Origin: Kaistia sp. 32K
Lineage (GTDB): Bacteria; Pseudomonadota; Alphaproteobacteria; Rhizobiales; Kaistiaceae
Reading direction: 5' to 3'
NCBI RefSeq assembly: GCF_016629525.1
Contig: NZ_AP024269.1
Coordinates: 310,001 to 374,000 of the forward strand
Length of the DNA: 64,000 bases
Below, in pieces: positions 1 to 8,404 of this stretch. Numbering within the stretch: the first letter of the stretch is position 1; each line of letters begins with the position of its first letter. The position numbers and the translations under genes were made by a program. The notes under the pieces are model-generated. The model had not been told where the DNA came from. It made no database searches and worked only from the letters and a program-made list of their open reading frames with translations.

Positions 1-1
1 C

Positions 2-1009
2 GTCGAGGTGGTGGAAGCCTCGCACCCGGTTCCGGATGCTGCCGGCATGGCGGCGGCGCAGCGCATTCTCGACATCGCCGCTTCGGCCGGCGCCGACGAT
101 CTCGTCGTCTTTCTGATGTCGGGCGGCGCGTCGTCGCTGTTGGCGCTGCCGGCCCCGGGCGTGAGCCTCGAGGACAAGCAGGCGCTGAACCGCGCGCTCT
201 TGAAGAGCGGCGCGCCGATCGGCGCCATGAACCGCGTCCGCAAGGCGCTCTCGGCGATCAAGGGCGGCCGCCTCGCCGCCGCGGCGGCGCCGGCCCGCAT
301 GGTGACCTTCCTGATCTCCGACGTGCCGGGCGACGATCCCGGCGCGATCGGCTCCGGCCCGACCATTCCCGAGGCGTCGGATCCGGACGGAGCGCTGGCG
401 ATCCTCGCGGAATATGGCATTGCCATCGAGCCGCGCATCGAACAGGCGATCCGCGCCAATGCGGTTTTCGCCGGCGAAGGCGGCGCGGTCGAGATGCTGG
501 CGACGCCGAAGATGGCGCTCGATGCGGCAGCCGATGCGGCGCGCGCGATCGGGCTGACGCCGCTGGTGCTTGGCGATGCGCTCGAGGGCGAGGCGCGCGA
601 CGTGGCGCGCGTGCTGGCGGCGATCGGCACCTATGCGGCGGCGCATGACCAGCCGGTGGCAAAGCCCTGCGTGATCCTCTCGGGCGGCGAGACCACCGTC
701 ACCGTGCGGGGCAAGGGGCGGGGCGGCCGCAACGCCGAGTTCCTGCTGGCGCTCGCCGTGGCGCTCGGCGGCCATCCGGGCCTAGCTGCGATCGCCTGCG
801 ATACCGACGGCATCGACGGCTCCGAGGACAATGCCGGCGCCTGGATCGACGCGGGCATTCTCGCCGAGGCCAGGGCCAGGGGCTTCGACCCGGCGGCGCG
901 CCTCGCCGACAATGACGGCTACGGCTTCTTCCAGTCGCTCGACCGGCTCATTGTCACCGGCCCGACGCTCACCAACGTCAACGATTTCCGCGCCATCCTG
1001 GTGCGATAG
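2..1009 (+). CDS. Glycerate 2-kinase (DUF4147/MOFRL family), 5' end outside the window
   Basis: The reading frame is open from the first complete codon at base 2, so the true start lies upstream; a GTG at 8 is internal (VVEASHPVPDA is conserved family sequence). About 335 residues are visible, the C-terminal three quarters of a family usually 420-450 aa. Family signatures are the glycine-rich SGGASSLL near residue 40, the MNRVRKALSAIKGGRLA segment, ISDVPGDD, and the C-terminal MOFRL part with SGGETTVTV and GRGGRNAEFLLALA. The family phosphorylates D-glycerate to 2-phosphoglycerate with ATP in the cytoplasm, feeding glyoxylate, tartrate or hydroxypyruvate breakdown into glycolysis. The assignment is firm; which sugar-acid pathway it serves cannot be seen because upstream genes are missing. 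Confidence 0.9.
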   Translation, partial: VEVVEASHPVPDAAGMAAAQRILDIAASAGADDLVVFLMSGGASSLLALPAPGVSLEDKQALNRALLKSGAPIGAMNRVRKALSAIKGGRLAAAAAPARMVTFLISDVPGDDPGAIGSGPTIPEASDPDGALAILAEYGIAIEPRIEQAIRANAVFAGEGGAVEMLATPKMALDAAADAARAIGLTPLVLGDALEGEARDVARVLAAIGTYAAAHDQPVAKPCVILSGGETTVTVRGKGRGGRNAEFLLALAVALGGHPGLAAIACDTDGIDGSEDNAGAWIDAGILAEARARGFDPAARLADNDGYGFFQSLDRLIVTGPTLTNVNDFRAILVR

Positions 1010-1491
1010 GGGGCCGCGTTCGGTCCGGGCACGGGCTCCTCTGCGTCTTTCAGGCCGACAGACCGGCTCCGCCATCATCCTGAGGTGCTTCGCGTCCGCG
1101 AAGCCTCGAAGGAGAATTCAGCGGGGCACTCCGGTCTGCAGTCCAAGTCCGGAAGTTCCATACGGGGCGTTTCCTGGACCCTCCTTCGAGGCCCGGCTTC
1201 GCCGGGCACCTCAGGATGATGGTCGAGTTTGGGAATGCGGTCCGGGATAAGGGCCTCGGGGGCATCGACCATTTTCGCTCGCATCGTGCCTTCGATCGCC
1301 CTCCATTCGATCGCACCCACGATTCTGTTGCAGCGATGCCGCAGCGGTGGCCTGCTTTTCCCCCGCGTCTTGACGGCGGTCGCTCGCATACCGATTTCAG
1401 GCTTTCATGGGTCGTGATGCGGACATGTTTCCGCCCCATGGTAGGCATCGGCGGTGGGTATCGACGGAGTTGGGGTTCGAGAGGGTACGAG
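1010..1491. other. Intergenic region between glycerate kinase and the outer membrane protein
   Basis: This 482 bp stretch has no convincing gene. It holds a long inverted-repeat element (1071-1222) and then a less GC-rich leader that should carry the promoter of the outer membrane protein. An open frame runs through it from 1216 into the porin gene, but that part lacks the signal peptide and looks like non-coding sequence. Confidence 0.6.
1071..1222. repeat. Inverted-repeat intergenic element (two complementary arms)
   Basis: Left arm 1071-1113 contains CATCATCCTGAGGTGCTTCG and ends CCTCGAAGGA. Right arm 1182-1222 begins TCCTTCGAGGC and ends CACCTCAGGATGATGG, the reverse complement. About 70 bp separates them. 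Each arm can also fold alone (CTTCGCG/CGCGAAG; CCCGGC/GCCGGG). The pattern resembles dispersed palindromic repeats common between genes in Rhizobiales; copy number cannot be judged here. Confidence 0.75.
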
Positions 1492-2127
1492 ATGAGGCAT
1501 CTGTTACTTGCAAGCGCGGCCTTTCTGGCGCTGGCGAACGTGGCTTCGGCCGCGGACATCTCGATCAATGAACCCGCTCCGGTCGCTCCCGCCGCACCGG
1601 CCACTTTCGACTGGAATGGCTTCTATGCCGGCGTGCATGGCGGCTTCGGCTGGGGACGCGGCACCAAGGACGCGGATTTCCTCGACAGCGTCAGCGGCGG
1701 ATTGTTCGGCGTGCAGGCCGGCTACAACTATCAGGTCAATCCCTGGCTGGTCGGCTTCGAGACGGACATCGCCTATAGCGGCCTGAGCGACAACGCCGGC
1801 GACGTCGCGCTCGACCTGAACTGGCTCGGCTCGACCACCGCCCGCATCGGCTTCACGTATGACAAGTGGCTGTTCTACGGCAAGGGCGGCATTGCCTATG
1901 GCGATGTCGAGGCCAAGGTCGCGGGTGTCGGCTCCGACAGCAAATGGGCCGTCGGCTGGACGGCCGGCGCCGGCGTCGAATACGGCTTCACGCCGAACCT
2001 GACCGGCCGGCTCGAATACGACTATGTCGATCTCGGCAGCAAGACCGTCCTCGACGGCACCCCCGCCCAGGCCGATGTCGGCATCACCTCCAACGCCGTC
2101 AAGGCAGGTCTGAACTACAAGTTCTGA
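1492..2127 (+). CDS. Outer membrane beta-barrel protein, Omp25/31 family
   Basis: The 211 aa product begins with a clear Sec signal peptide (MRHLLLASAAFLALANVASA, cut before ADIS). A proline/alanine-rich linker (INEPAPVAPAAPATF) leads into WNGFYAGVHGGFGWG, the hallmark first strand of the Omp25/Omp31 barrel. Alternating aromatic strands follow (VGFETDIAYSGL, TTARIGFTYDKWLFYGKGGIAYG, WTAGAGVEYGFTPNLTGRLEYDYVDLG). It ends NAVKAGLNYKF, with the terminal Phe that outer membrane proteins need for BAM-dependent insertion. The ATG at 1492 was chosen for the signal peptide; the open frame extends upstream to 1216 without such features. Expected role: abundant small barrel stabilising the outer membrane. 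It is convergent with the VOC gene. Confidence 0.9.
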   Translation: MRHLLLASAAFLALANVASAADISINEPAPVAPAAPATFDWNGFYAGVHGGFGWGRGTKDADFLDSVSGGLFGVQAGYNYQVNPWLVGFETDIAYSGLSDNAGDVALDLNWLGSTTARIGFTYDKWLFYGKGGIAYGDVEAKVAGVGSDSKWAVGWTAGAGVEYGFTPNLTGRLEYDYVDLGSKTVLDGTPAQADVGITSNAVKAGLNYKF

Positions 2128-2173
2128 ACCCATTGCGGGATGCGCGGAAGTCCACCGTCCCCGCAGAGGCGCG

Positions 2174-2566
2174 CTAGATGCTGTCGTAAACGACAAAGGA
2201 AATCACGTTTCCGTCGGGATCGCGGACGTGAAGGTCCGTTCCGCCCCAAGGTTGTCTGGTCGGCGTCTGGGCGAACTCCACGTCGCGCGCCCGGAACTCC
2301 TCGAAAAGCCGCTGGATATCGGAGACCTCGACAGTGGCGAGGATCAAGGACAATTCCCGCGCCGCAAGTTCCGCGAAGTTCGGCTGATGGACGTGGCGAA
2401 GGTGTAGGCAGGCAGCCGCCCCGCGCGATACCGAGCCGTAGAATGGCGGTTCGCCATAGAGGAAGTCGATCTCGAAACCGAGCTTCCCTCGGTAGAATTC
2501 CGCGCTTTTGGATACGTCGCGAACAAACAGGATCGGGACGAAGGACTTCAGGACCGGGTCGCTCAT
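2174..2566 (-). CDS. VOC (glyoxalase/bleomycin-resistance) family protein
   Basis: This 130 aa protein begins MSDPVLKSFVPILFVRDVSKS and shows a vicinal-oxygen-chelate fold: SAEFYRGKLGFEIDFLYGEP, a middle ELSLILATVEVSDIQRLFEEF strand-helix unit, and the closing DLHVRDPDGNVISFVVYD typical of glyoxalase-like and antibiotic-resistance members. The frame is open 20 codons further up (to 2626), but MSDPV fits the family start. Function within the superfamily (dioxygenase, isomerase or drug binding) cannot be told; the RDPDGN tail is most like bleomycin-resistance type proteins. It stands alone, convergent with the porin gene and separated from the next gene by a terminator. Confidence 0.8.
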   Translation of the reverse strand: MSDPVLKSFVPILFVRDVSKSAEFYRGKLGFEIDFLYGEPPFYGSVSRGAAACLHLRHVHQPNFAELAARELSLILATVEVSDIQRLFEEFRARDVEFAQTPTRQPWGGTDLHVRDPDGNVISFVVYDSI

Positions 2567-2750
2567 CAAGGGCCAACCTGCAAATTGCCGCCTGGAGCAG
2601 GGTAGCTGCCCATGCGGCGGCTGCAAAGATCGCTTGTGGACCGCAGCGGAACCGTCCCGATGCTCGACACCTCCAGTGTTCCCACCTGTCAGCAGGCTGC
2701 GACGGTTGCGAATGGCGATGGCGAAGGGAACACCGCCGGCCGGTTCGATG

Positions 2751-2785
2751 AAAAAAAGGCCCGGTCATGCCGGGCCTTTTCCGTT
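2751..2785 (-). terminator. Intrinsic terminator of the aldo/keto reductase gene
   Basis: GC-rich stem AAGGCCCGG/CCGGGCCTT with a 4-5 nt loop. On the minus strand it is followed by a run of seven T, placing it 16 bases after the aldo/keto reductase stop codon. Confidence 0.8.
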
Positions 2786-2800
2786 TCATACCGGACGTGC

Positions 2801-3862
2801 CTACTCGGCCAGATAGGGCTGCAGGAAGGCGAGGTCGGCCGGGCCGAGGCGGTCGCTGGCGGTCGCCGCCTGGTGCCAGTAGGGGTAGTTCAGCGGCTGC
2901 TGGCTGACCTTGTCGAGGCGGGCGCGTTCCTCGTCGGAAAGCTTCAGCTCGGCGGCGGCGAGGTTGTCGTGGAACTGAGCGTCCGTGCGGCCGCCGATGA
3001 TGGCGGAGGTCACGCCCGGGCGGCCGAGCAGCCAGGCGAGCGCCACCTGCGCGCCGGAGACGCCGCGCGCCTCGGCGATCGAAACCAGCTCGTCGACGAT
3101 GTTCCAGAGCCGGTCCCAGTCATGGATCGGCGGCTCCGTCCAGCCCTTGGCGAGGCGGCTGTCCTGCGGGGTTTCCTTGTCGCGGCGATGCTTGCCGGAG
3201 AGCAGGCCGCCCGCGATCGGGCTCCAGACCAGGATGCCGAGCTTCTGGTCGATCGTGATCGGCACCAGCTCCTGCTCGGCCTCGCGCGCCTGCAGCGTGT
3301 AGTGGATCTGCTGCGAAACGAAGGGGACCCGGTGGTCGCGGCGGGCGATCTCCATCGCCTTCATCAGGTGCCAGCCAGAGAAGTTGGAGCAGCCGACATA
3401 GCGGACCTTGCCCTGGCGGACGAGCGTGTCGAGTGCCTCCAGCGTCTCCTCGAGCGGCGTGACGCCATCCCACTCATGCACCTGGTAGAGGTCGATGACG
3501 TCGGTCTGCAGGCGCTTCAGGCTCGCCTCGCATTCGCGGATCAGGTGGTAGCGCGACAGGCCGCGATCATTGGGGCCGTCGCCCATGGGAAAACGCGCCT
3601 TGGTGGCGAGGAGCACGCCGCCCTTGCGCTTGCCGCCGAGCGCCTCGCCGATGATCTCCTCGCAGGCGCCGCCCGAATAGGCGTTGGCGGTATCGAGCAG
3701 GTTGACGCCGGCGTCGATCACCATGTCGATCTGGCGCTGCGCGTCCTTGACCTCGGTGATGTCGCCGACCTTCGAGAAACCGCCCTTCCTGCCGAAGGTC
3801 ATGGTGCCCATGGTAAGCACCGAAACCTTCAGTCCCGAATTGCCGAGTTGCCGATATTCCAT
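2801..3862 (-). CDS. Aldo/keto reductase
   Basis: A 353 aa NADPH-dependent oxidoreductase of the aldo/keto reductase superfamily. The catalytic tetrad is visible: Asp and Tyr in NLLDTANAYSGG, Lys in GGVLLATKARF, His in DLYQVHEWDG. The start MEYRQLGNSGLKVSVLTMGTM is the classic N-terminus and has a GGAG ribosome site 7 bases upstream; the frame also has an ATG at 3874 and runs to 3955, both less likely. NADPH-site residues near the C-terminus read VTSAIIGGRTDAQ. Substrate is unknown; members of this branch often reduce sugar aldehydes or ketones. It lies 113 bp downstream of the zinc alcohol dehydrogenase on the same strand, so the pair may be co-transcribed for sugar or polyol metabolism. Confidence 0.92.
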   Translation of the reverse strand: MEYRQLGNSGLKVSVLTMGTMTFGRKGGFSKVGDITEVKDAQRQIDMVIDAGVNLLDTANAYSGGACEEIIGEALGGKRKGGVLLATKARFPMGDGPNDRGLSRYHLIRECEASLKRLQTDVIDLYQVHEWDGVTPLEETLEALDTLVRQGKVRYVGCSNFSGWHLMKAMEIARRDHRVPFVSQQIHYTLQAREAEQELVPITIDQKLGILVWSPIAGGLLSGKHRRDKETPQDSRLAKGWTEPPIHDWDRLWNIVDELVSIAEARGVSGAQVALAWLLGRPGVTSAIIGGRTDAQFHDNLAAAELKLSDEERARLDKVSQQPLNYPYWHQAATASDRLGPADLAFLQPYLAE

Positions 3863-3975
3863 CGTCCGCTCCATTGCCGTTGCGGTGATTCCGCTGAAGT
3901 TGGACAGCACCGTCCTGCATTCGGACAGCGCTGTCAAAGCGGCAATTGGCGGCAATTGGCGGCGGAAGCCGACGA

Positions 3976-4986
3976 TCAGACGGTGATGATCGCCTTGATC
4001 AGGCCGCGCTTGTCATGGCTCCAGAGCGGCATGTCGGCGGTGAGTTTGTCGAGCGTCGTCTCGTGCGTCGCCAGCGCGTCGAGCGGCACGAGGCCGGCCT
4101 TGATCGAGGCGACGACGTGGTCGAAATCTAGCCTTGTGGCGTTGCGGCTGCCGATCAGCATCATCTCGCGCTTGTGGAACTCGGGGTCCGCGAACGAGAT
4201 CCGATCCTTGACGATCGAGACCAGCACATAGGCGCCGCCATGCGCGACCAGCGCGAAGCCGGCCTCGATCGCCTGCGCGTTGCCGGTGGCGTCGAAGACG
4301 ACGTCGAAGCCCTCGCCGCCGGTCCCGGCCATCAGGTTTTTCTGGGCGTCGGGGCCGGTCAGCGCCGACTTTTCGAAGCCGAGCGTGTCGCGGGCGAAGG
4401 CGAGGCGTTCTTCGCTGGCGTCGAGCAGCGTCACCTCGAGCCCCGCGATGCGGGCGAAGATGGCGACGCCGAGGCCGATCGGGCCGATGCCGACGACGAG
4501 CGCGCGGCCGCCTTCCGGCTGGGAACGACGGACGGCATGGGCGCCGATCGCCAGGAACTCGACCATCGCCGCATCGCGCAGCGACAGGCCTTCGGCCGGA
4601 TAGAGATTGCCTTCCGGCAGGACGATCTTCTCGGCCATGCCGCCATCGGTGTGGACGCCGAGCACCTGGATCGAGGTGCAGCAGTTCGGTTTGCCCTTCC
4701 GGCAGGCCACGCAATGGCCGCAGGAAAGATAGGGGTTGATGACGACGGGCGTGCCGACCTTGAGCGACACGCCTTCGCCGATCGCCGAAACGACGCCGGA
4801 CAGCTCGTGGCCCATGACGCGGGGATATTCGAGGAAGGGGTGCTTGCCTTCGAAGATGTGATAGTCGGTGCCGCAGATACCGACATGCTTGATGTCGACG
4901 GTTGCCCAGCCGGCGGCCGGCGCACCCGGATCGGGCCGCTCGACGAGTTCCAGCTTGCCCGGCTCCACGCAGATCACAGTTTTCAT
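3976..4986 (-). CDS. Zinc-dependent medium-chain alcohol dehydrogenase (RspB/L-threonine-dehydrogenase-like)
   Basis: 336 aa MDR-type dehydrogenase. The catalytic zinc site is seen in GICGTDYHIFEGKHP and the VMGHELSGVV box; the structural zinc lobe is SCGHCVACRKGKPNCC with four cysteines. The Rossmann dinucleotide motif is ALVVGIGPIGLGVAIFAR followed by LLDASEERL, where the Asp suggests NAD rather than NADP. The MKTVICVEPGKLELVERPD start sits just after a GAGG ribosome site; the frame continues to 5181 without conserved sequence. Closest in look to sorbitol, galactonate-5 and threonine dehydrogenases, so a polyol or sugar acid is the likely substrate (inference). Upstream of, and probably in one unit with, the aldo/keto reductase. 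Confidence 0.9.
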   Translation of the reverse strand: MKTVICVEPGKLELVERPDPGAPAAGWATVDIKHVGICGTDYHIFEGKHPFLEYPRVMGHELSGVVSAIGEGVSLKVGTPVVINPYLSCGHCVACRKGKPNCCTSIQVLGVHTDGGMAEKIVLPEGNLYPAEGLSLRDAAMVEFLAIGAHAVRRSQPEGGRALVVGIGPIGLGVAIFARIAGLEVTLLDASEERLAFARDTLGFEKSALTGPDAQKNLMAGTGGEGFDVVFDATGNAQAIEAGFALVAHGGAYVLVSIVKDRISFADPEFHKREMMLIGSRNATRLDFDHVVASIKAGLVPLDALATHETTLDKLTADMPLWSHDKRGLIKAIITV

Positions 4987-5221
4987 GAGGTCCTCTTCGA
5001 CACCGCCCAGTCCGATGGTCCTAGCGCAGGCGCCGCGGCTCTGCCAGCCGCCGAGGGTACGACGTGGCGTGGAGGCGCGATGATGAGGATGATTTTCCGC
5101 GCCGCCGCTGCGGAACCGGTTGTGCCGTGCTGCGACAACACGTCCGGCGCGGTGGGCGGATCCTTGCCGCGCCCGGCGCATTGTCCGAGAATGTGCCGAT
5201 CATCCCATGAAGGAGATAGCG

Positions 5222-5701
5222 ATGCCGCCCCGGAAGTCCTCGATTGATCTGAAGTCCAACACCAAGACAGCGTCGATCGAACTGCTGAACGCCGTGCTCG
5301 CCGACAGCATCGATCTGGCGCTGGTGACCAAGCAGGCCCACTGGAACCTGAAGGGCCTGCAGTTCATCGCCATTCACGAGATGCTGGACGGCTTCCGGAC
5401 CGAGATCGACGGCCATGCCGACACCGTGGCGGAACGCGCCGTGCAGCTCGGCGGTTTTGCCCTCGGCACCACGCAGGCCGTCGCGTCCGCCACCAAGCTC
5501 GCGCCGTATCCGACCGAGATTTCCAAGATCAAGGACCATCTGGCGGAGCTGATCGAGCGCTACGCCCATGTCGCCAACGAGGTCCGCAAGGGCATCGACA
5601 AGGCCAACGATCTCGGCGACGCCGACACGGCCGACATCCTGACCGGCTATTCGCGCGCGCTCGACAAGGCGCTGTGGTTCCTCGAGTCACATCTCGAGTA
5701 G
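5222..5701 (+). CDS. dps: Dps, DNA-binding ferritin-like protein
   Basis: 159 aa. All five ferroxidase residues known from E. coli Dps are in place: His40 (QAHWN), His52 and Asp56 (IHEMLDGFR), Asp67 and Glu71 (ADTVAER). The family dodecamer oxidises Fe(II) with H2O2, stores ferric iron and coats DNA in stationary phase or oxidative stress. The N-terminus is short and basic ([15 protein letters not shown]), consistent with DNA contact. The start at 5222 is decided by an AAGGAG ribosome site seven bases upstream; an earlier in-frame ATG at 5207 overlaps that site. Transcribed alone, followed by a strong terminator shared with the convergent BA14K gene. Confidence 0.95.
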   Translation: MPPRKSSIDLKSNTKTASIELLNAVLADSIDLALVTKQAHWNLKGLQFIAIHEMLDGFRTEIDGHADTVAERAVQLGGFALGTTQAVASATKLAPYPTEISKIKDHLAELIERYAHVANEVRKGIDKANDLGDADTADILTGYSRALDKALWFLESHLE

Positions 5702-5727
5702 GCGCGTCCAACGCCCGTTCGCCAAAA

Positions 5728-5757
5728 GAAAAGGCCCGCCGGTTGGCGGGCCTTTTC
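5728..5757. terminator. Bidirectional intrinsic terminator between dps and BA14K gene
   Basis: Thirteen-base perfect stem GAAAAGGCCCGCC/GGCGGGCCTTTTC with a 4 nt loop, A-rich on one side and T-rich on the other, lying between two convergent genes. Confidence 0.85.
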
Positions 5758-5775
5758 TCGTTTTGGGATCCTGCC

Positions 5776-6291
5776 TCAATAGGGCGAAACGCACTGCCGA
5801 CGCGGGCCGTTGTTCGGCTGGAAGGTGTTGTCCGAAGCCCGGTAGGACCGGTAGCGGTTCTCGCACCACTGGTAATGCGCCGACGCATAGCTTCCGCCAC
5901 CGTAATAGGCCGGCGGCTGTGCGATCGCGGAGCCGACCGCCGCGCCGACGCCGAAGGCCGCGAGCGGATACCACCAGCCATTGTAATAGCGGTAGCCGGG
6001 TCGTTCGTAGCGATAGCCGGAATAGCCGTTCCAGTAGCCCGGGCGATATCCGGGGCCATAGCCGGGACGATAGCCCGGTCGATAACCTGGACCGTAGCCC
6101 GGCCGGTGGTGCCGATAATAGTAGTCGTTGCGACCACGATACTGCACGTCGATGATATTTGACGTCGTATCCGCCACGCTCGGGGCGACGGCCGGAGCCA
6201 CGAGCGGCGCGGCGATCGCCGGCAGCGGCGTCGACGCCAGGAACGTCGCGGCGAGCACACCGCCGCAGAGCTTGGTGAGGTTGCTGATCAA
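5776..6291 (-). CDS. BA14K family secreted protein (paralogue 1)
   Basis: 171 aa with a signal peptide (SNLTKLCGGVLAATFLAS...AIAAP). After the SNIIDVQYRG segment comes a tandem PGYRPGYGPGY-type Tyr/Gly/Pro repeat (about residues 62-92), then the transmembrane-like YPLAAFGVGAAVGSAIA and the C-terminal BA14K box [19 protein letters not shown] ending CVSPY. The family is named after a Brucella immunoreactive, lectin-like 14 kDa protein; its cellular role is unsettled, with links to surface polysaccharide. The start is TTG at 6289-6291, supported by an AAGGGA ribosome site and the signal peptide. A second copy is at 11622. A palindrome 24 bp upstream (6315-6329) resembles one before the second copy. 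Confidence 0.9.
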   Translation of the reverse strand: MISNLTKLCGGVLAATFLASTPLPAIAAPLVAPAVAPSVADTTSNIIDVQYRGRNDYYYRHHRPGYGPGYRPGYRPGYGPGYRPGYWNGYSGYRYERPGYRYYNGWWYPLAAFGVGAAVGSAIAQPPAYYGGGSYASAHYQWCENRYRSYRASDNTFQPNNGPRRQCVSPY

Positions 6292-6314
6292 GGCCTTATC
6301 CCTTCGTACGGTTT

Positions 6315-6329
6315 CTCAGCCGAACTGAG
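6315..6329. promoter_or_regulatory. Palindrome before BA14K gene 1 (possible operator)
   Basis: CTCAGCCGAACTGAG is a perfect 5-bp-arm inverted repeat, 24 bp upstream of the TTG start. Its core TCAGCCGAACTGA matches TCAGTCTAACTGA upstream of the other BA14K gene at 11 of 13 positions. Confidence 0.45.
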
Positions 6330-6535
6330 GTTCACTGAGCCATCAATTCATGAGTCGGGGCTTCGTTCCAAGGGTATCCGGCAATGCCACACCCATGACG
6401 GGCGTTCCCTTGGCCGCATTCCCCTGGGGCGCTTCCCGATGCCATGCCCGTTGAACCGGCGCGCCGCCGAGCCTATCCATGGTTGGGTCGCGCCGCCTCT
6501 CGCCGGCCGACCGCGAACGGAGGACCGACGAGCCG

Positions 6536-8404
6536 ATGACAAGGACGCATGCGGAAGCGGCGTTTCGCGCCGCGAGCGACGCCGAATGGCACCAGCTGGC
6601 CGTGAAGGCGCTGAAGGGCGCGGATTTCGAGGCGAAGCTCGTTTCCCGCACGCTCGACGACATCCGCATCGAACCGCTCTATGCCAAGGCCGCGGGCGAC
6701 CATGCCCGGCCGGCGCGATCCGGCCCCGGCGCCTGGCGCGTCGTGCAGCGCATCGACCATTCCGATCCGGACATGGCGCGGACCCAGGCGCTCGACGATC
6801 TCGACCATGGCGCATCCGGCCTGGCGCTGGTCTTCGCCGACGCGCCTTCCGCCCGGGGCTTCGGCCTTGCCGATGCGTCGGCGCTCGCCCGCGCGCTCGA
6901 CGGCGTGATGATCGACCTGATTTCGTTGCGCCTCGAAACCGGGGCCAACGCCGTCGCGGTGGCGCGCGGCCTGCTGGACCTCGTCCGGGGCCAAGGCCTC
7001 GATCTCGATAGCCTCGATCTCGATTTCGGCCTCGATCCGTTTTCCGCGCTCGCTAGAGCGGGCGATGCCGGCGTGGTCGAGCCGATGCTGGATGGCGCGG
7101 CGGAACTGGCGGGCCGGTTCGGGCTAGATACCGCAAGCCGCGTGCTTCGCGCCGATGGCCGCGTCTGGCACGAGGCCGGCGCCTCGGAGGCGCAGGAACT
7201 GGCGCTGACACTCGCGGCGGGCGTCGCTTCGCTGCGCGGGCTCGAGCGGCGCGGCCTGTCGCTCGATTTGGCGAGGCGCAGGCTCGGCTTCCTGCTCGCC
7301 GTCGACGCCGACGAGTTTCTCGGCATCGCCAAATTCCGCGCCCTGCGCCGGCTCTGGGCGCGGGTCGAAGCGGCCTGTGGCCTCGACCCCCGGGCCATCC
7401 GGCTTGATGCTGAAACCAGCTTTCGCATGACGACGCGACGCGATCCGCATGTGAATTTGCTGCGCAGCACGGTTGCAGCATTTTCGGCCGGCCTCGGCGG
7501 CGCCGACAGCGTCGCGGTGCTGCCGTTCACGATCGCACTCGGCCTGCCGGATGCCGATGCGCGCCGCATCGCCCGCAATACGCAGACAATCCTGCTGGAG
7601 GAATCCGGTCTCGGCCACGTCGTCGATCCCGCTGGCGGCGCCGGCGGTTTCGAGGCGCTGACCGACGCGCTCTGCGAGAAGGCCTGGGTCCTCTTCCAGA
7701 CGATCGAGGCCGCAGGCGGGCTGGTTGGCGCGCTAGAAAGCGGTTGGGTGGGGCGCGAGATCGCCGCCGTCGCCGACAAGCGCGAGCGGGAGGTTCGCCG
7801 CCGCAAGCTGCCGATCACCGGCACCAGCGCCTATCCGGATCTCGCCGAGACGCCGCCGCCGGTGCTGGCGCCGCGCCGCGAGGAAGCGAACGCCACGCCG
7901 GGGCTCGCCACGCGCCGCACGGCGGAGCCGTTCGAGCGCCTGCGCGATCGCGCCGAGGCGATCACGGCGCGGCGCGGCCGTCGGCCCCAAATCTTCCTCG
8001 CCAATCTCGGCACGCCTGCCGCCTTCGGCGCCCGCGCCGGCTTTGCCAAGGATCTGTTCGAGGCGTCGGGTATTGCCGCGCCAATGAATGACGGCTTTGC
8101 CACCGTCGACGATCTGGTCGAGGCGGCGGTCACCTCCGGCGCCGACGCCGTCTGCCTCTGTTCGTCCGACGAGGTCTATGAGCGCGAGACGGGGCACGCG
8201 GTCTATGAGGGCGAGACGCTGGTGGAGGAGGTCGCGCGCCGCCTGGTCGCCGCCGGCATCACTCACGTCGTCCTCGCCGGAAGGCCGGGCGAGCGGGAAA
8301 CGGCCTATCGCCATGCCGGCGTCGAAGCCTTTATCTTCGTTGGATGCGACGCGCTGGACTATCCGGGCCGGATCCTCGACCGGCTCGACGAGGCATTGAG
8401 ATGA
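6536..8404 (+). CDS. mutA: Methylmalonyl-CoA mutase, small (beta) subunit
   Basis: 622 aa. The N-terminal TIM-barrel-like mutase domain ([28 protein letters not shown]...) is followed by a C-terminal half resembling the cobalamin domain, where the DxHxxG cobalt-ligating motif is absent ([20 protein letters not shown]). That is the expected state of the non-catalytic subunit. The partner at 8401 holds the intact motif. Together they isomerise (R)-methylmalonyl-CoA to succinyl-CoA in propionate, odd-chain and branched-chain degradation or the ethylmalonyl-CoA route. ATG at 6536 follows a GGAGG sequence; earlier in-frame codons (to 6479) are not conserved. The stop overlaps the mutB start (ATGA), indicating translational coupling. 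Confidence 0.93.
   Translation: MTRTHAEAAFRAASDAEWHQLAVKALKGADFEAKLVSRTLDDIRIEPLYAKAAGDHARPARSGPGAWRVVQRIDHSDPDMARTQALDDLDHGASGLALVFADAPSARGFGLADASALARALDGVMIDLISLRLETGANAVAVARGLLDLVRGQGLDLDSLDLDFGLDPFSALARAGDAGVVEPMLDGAAELAGRFGLDTASRVLRADGRVWHEAGASEAQELALTLAAGVASLRGLERRGLSLDLARRRLGFLLAVDADEFLGIAKFRALRRLWARVEAACGLDPRAIRLDAETSFRMTTRRDPHVNLLRSTVAAFSAGLGGADSVAVLPFTIALGLPDADARRIARNTQTILLEESGLGHVVDPAGGAGGFEALTDALCEKAWVLFQTIEAAGGLVGALESGWVGREIAAVADKREREVRRRKLPITGTSAYPDLAETPPPVLAPRREEANATPGLATRRTAEPFERLRDRAEAITARRGRRPQIFLANLGTPAAFGARAGFAKDLFEASGIAAPMNDGFATVDDLVEAAVTSGADAVCLCSSDEVYERETGHAVYEGETLVEEVARRLVAAGITHVVLAGRPGERETAYRHAGVEAFIFVGCDALDYPGRILDRLDEALR

Noticed and set aside
1216..1491. N-terminal extension of the outer membrane protein
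   Set aside because: Includes part of the inverted repeat and would place the signal peptide inside the protein.
5110..5140. A possible EcfG promoter before dps (GGAAC at about 5112)
   Set aside because: At 16-17 bases after GGAAC the sequence reads CGAC/GACA, not CGTT, so it misses half of the consensus.
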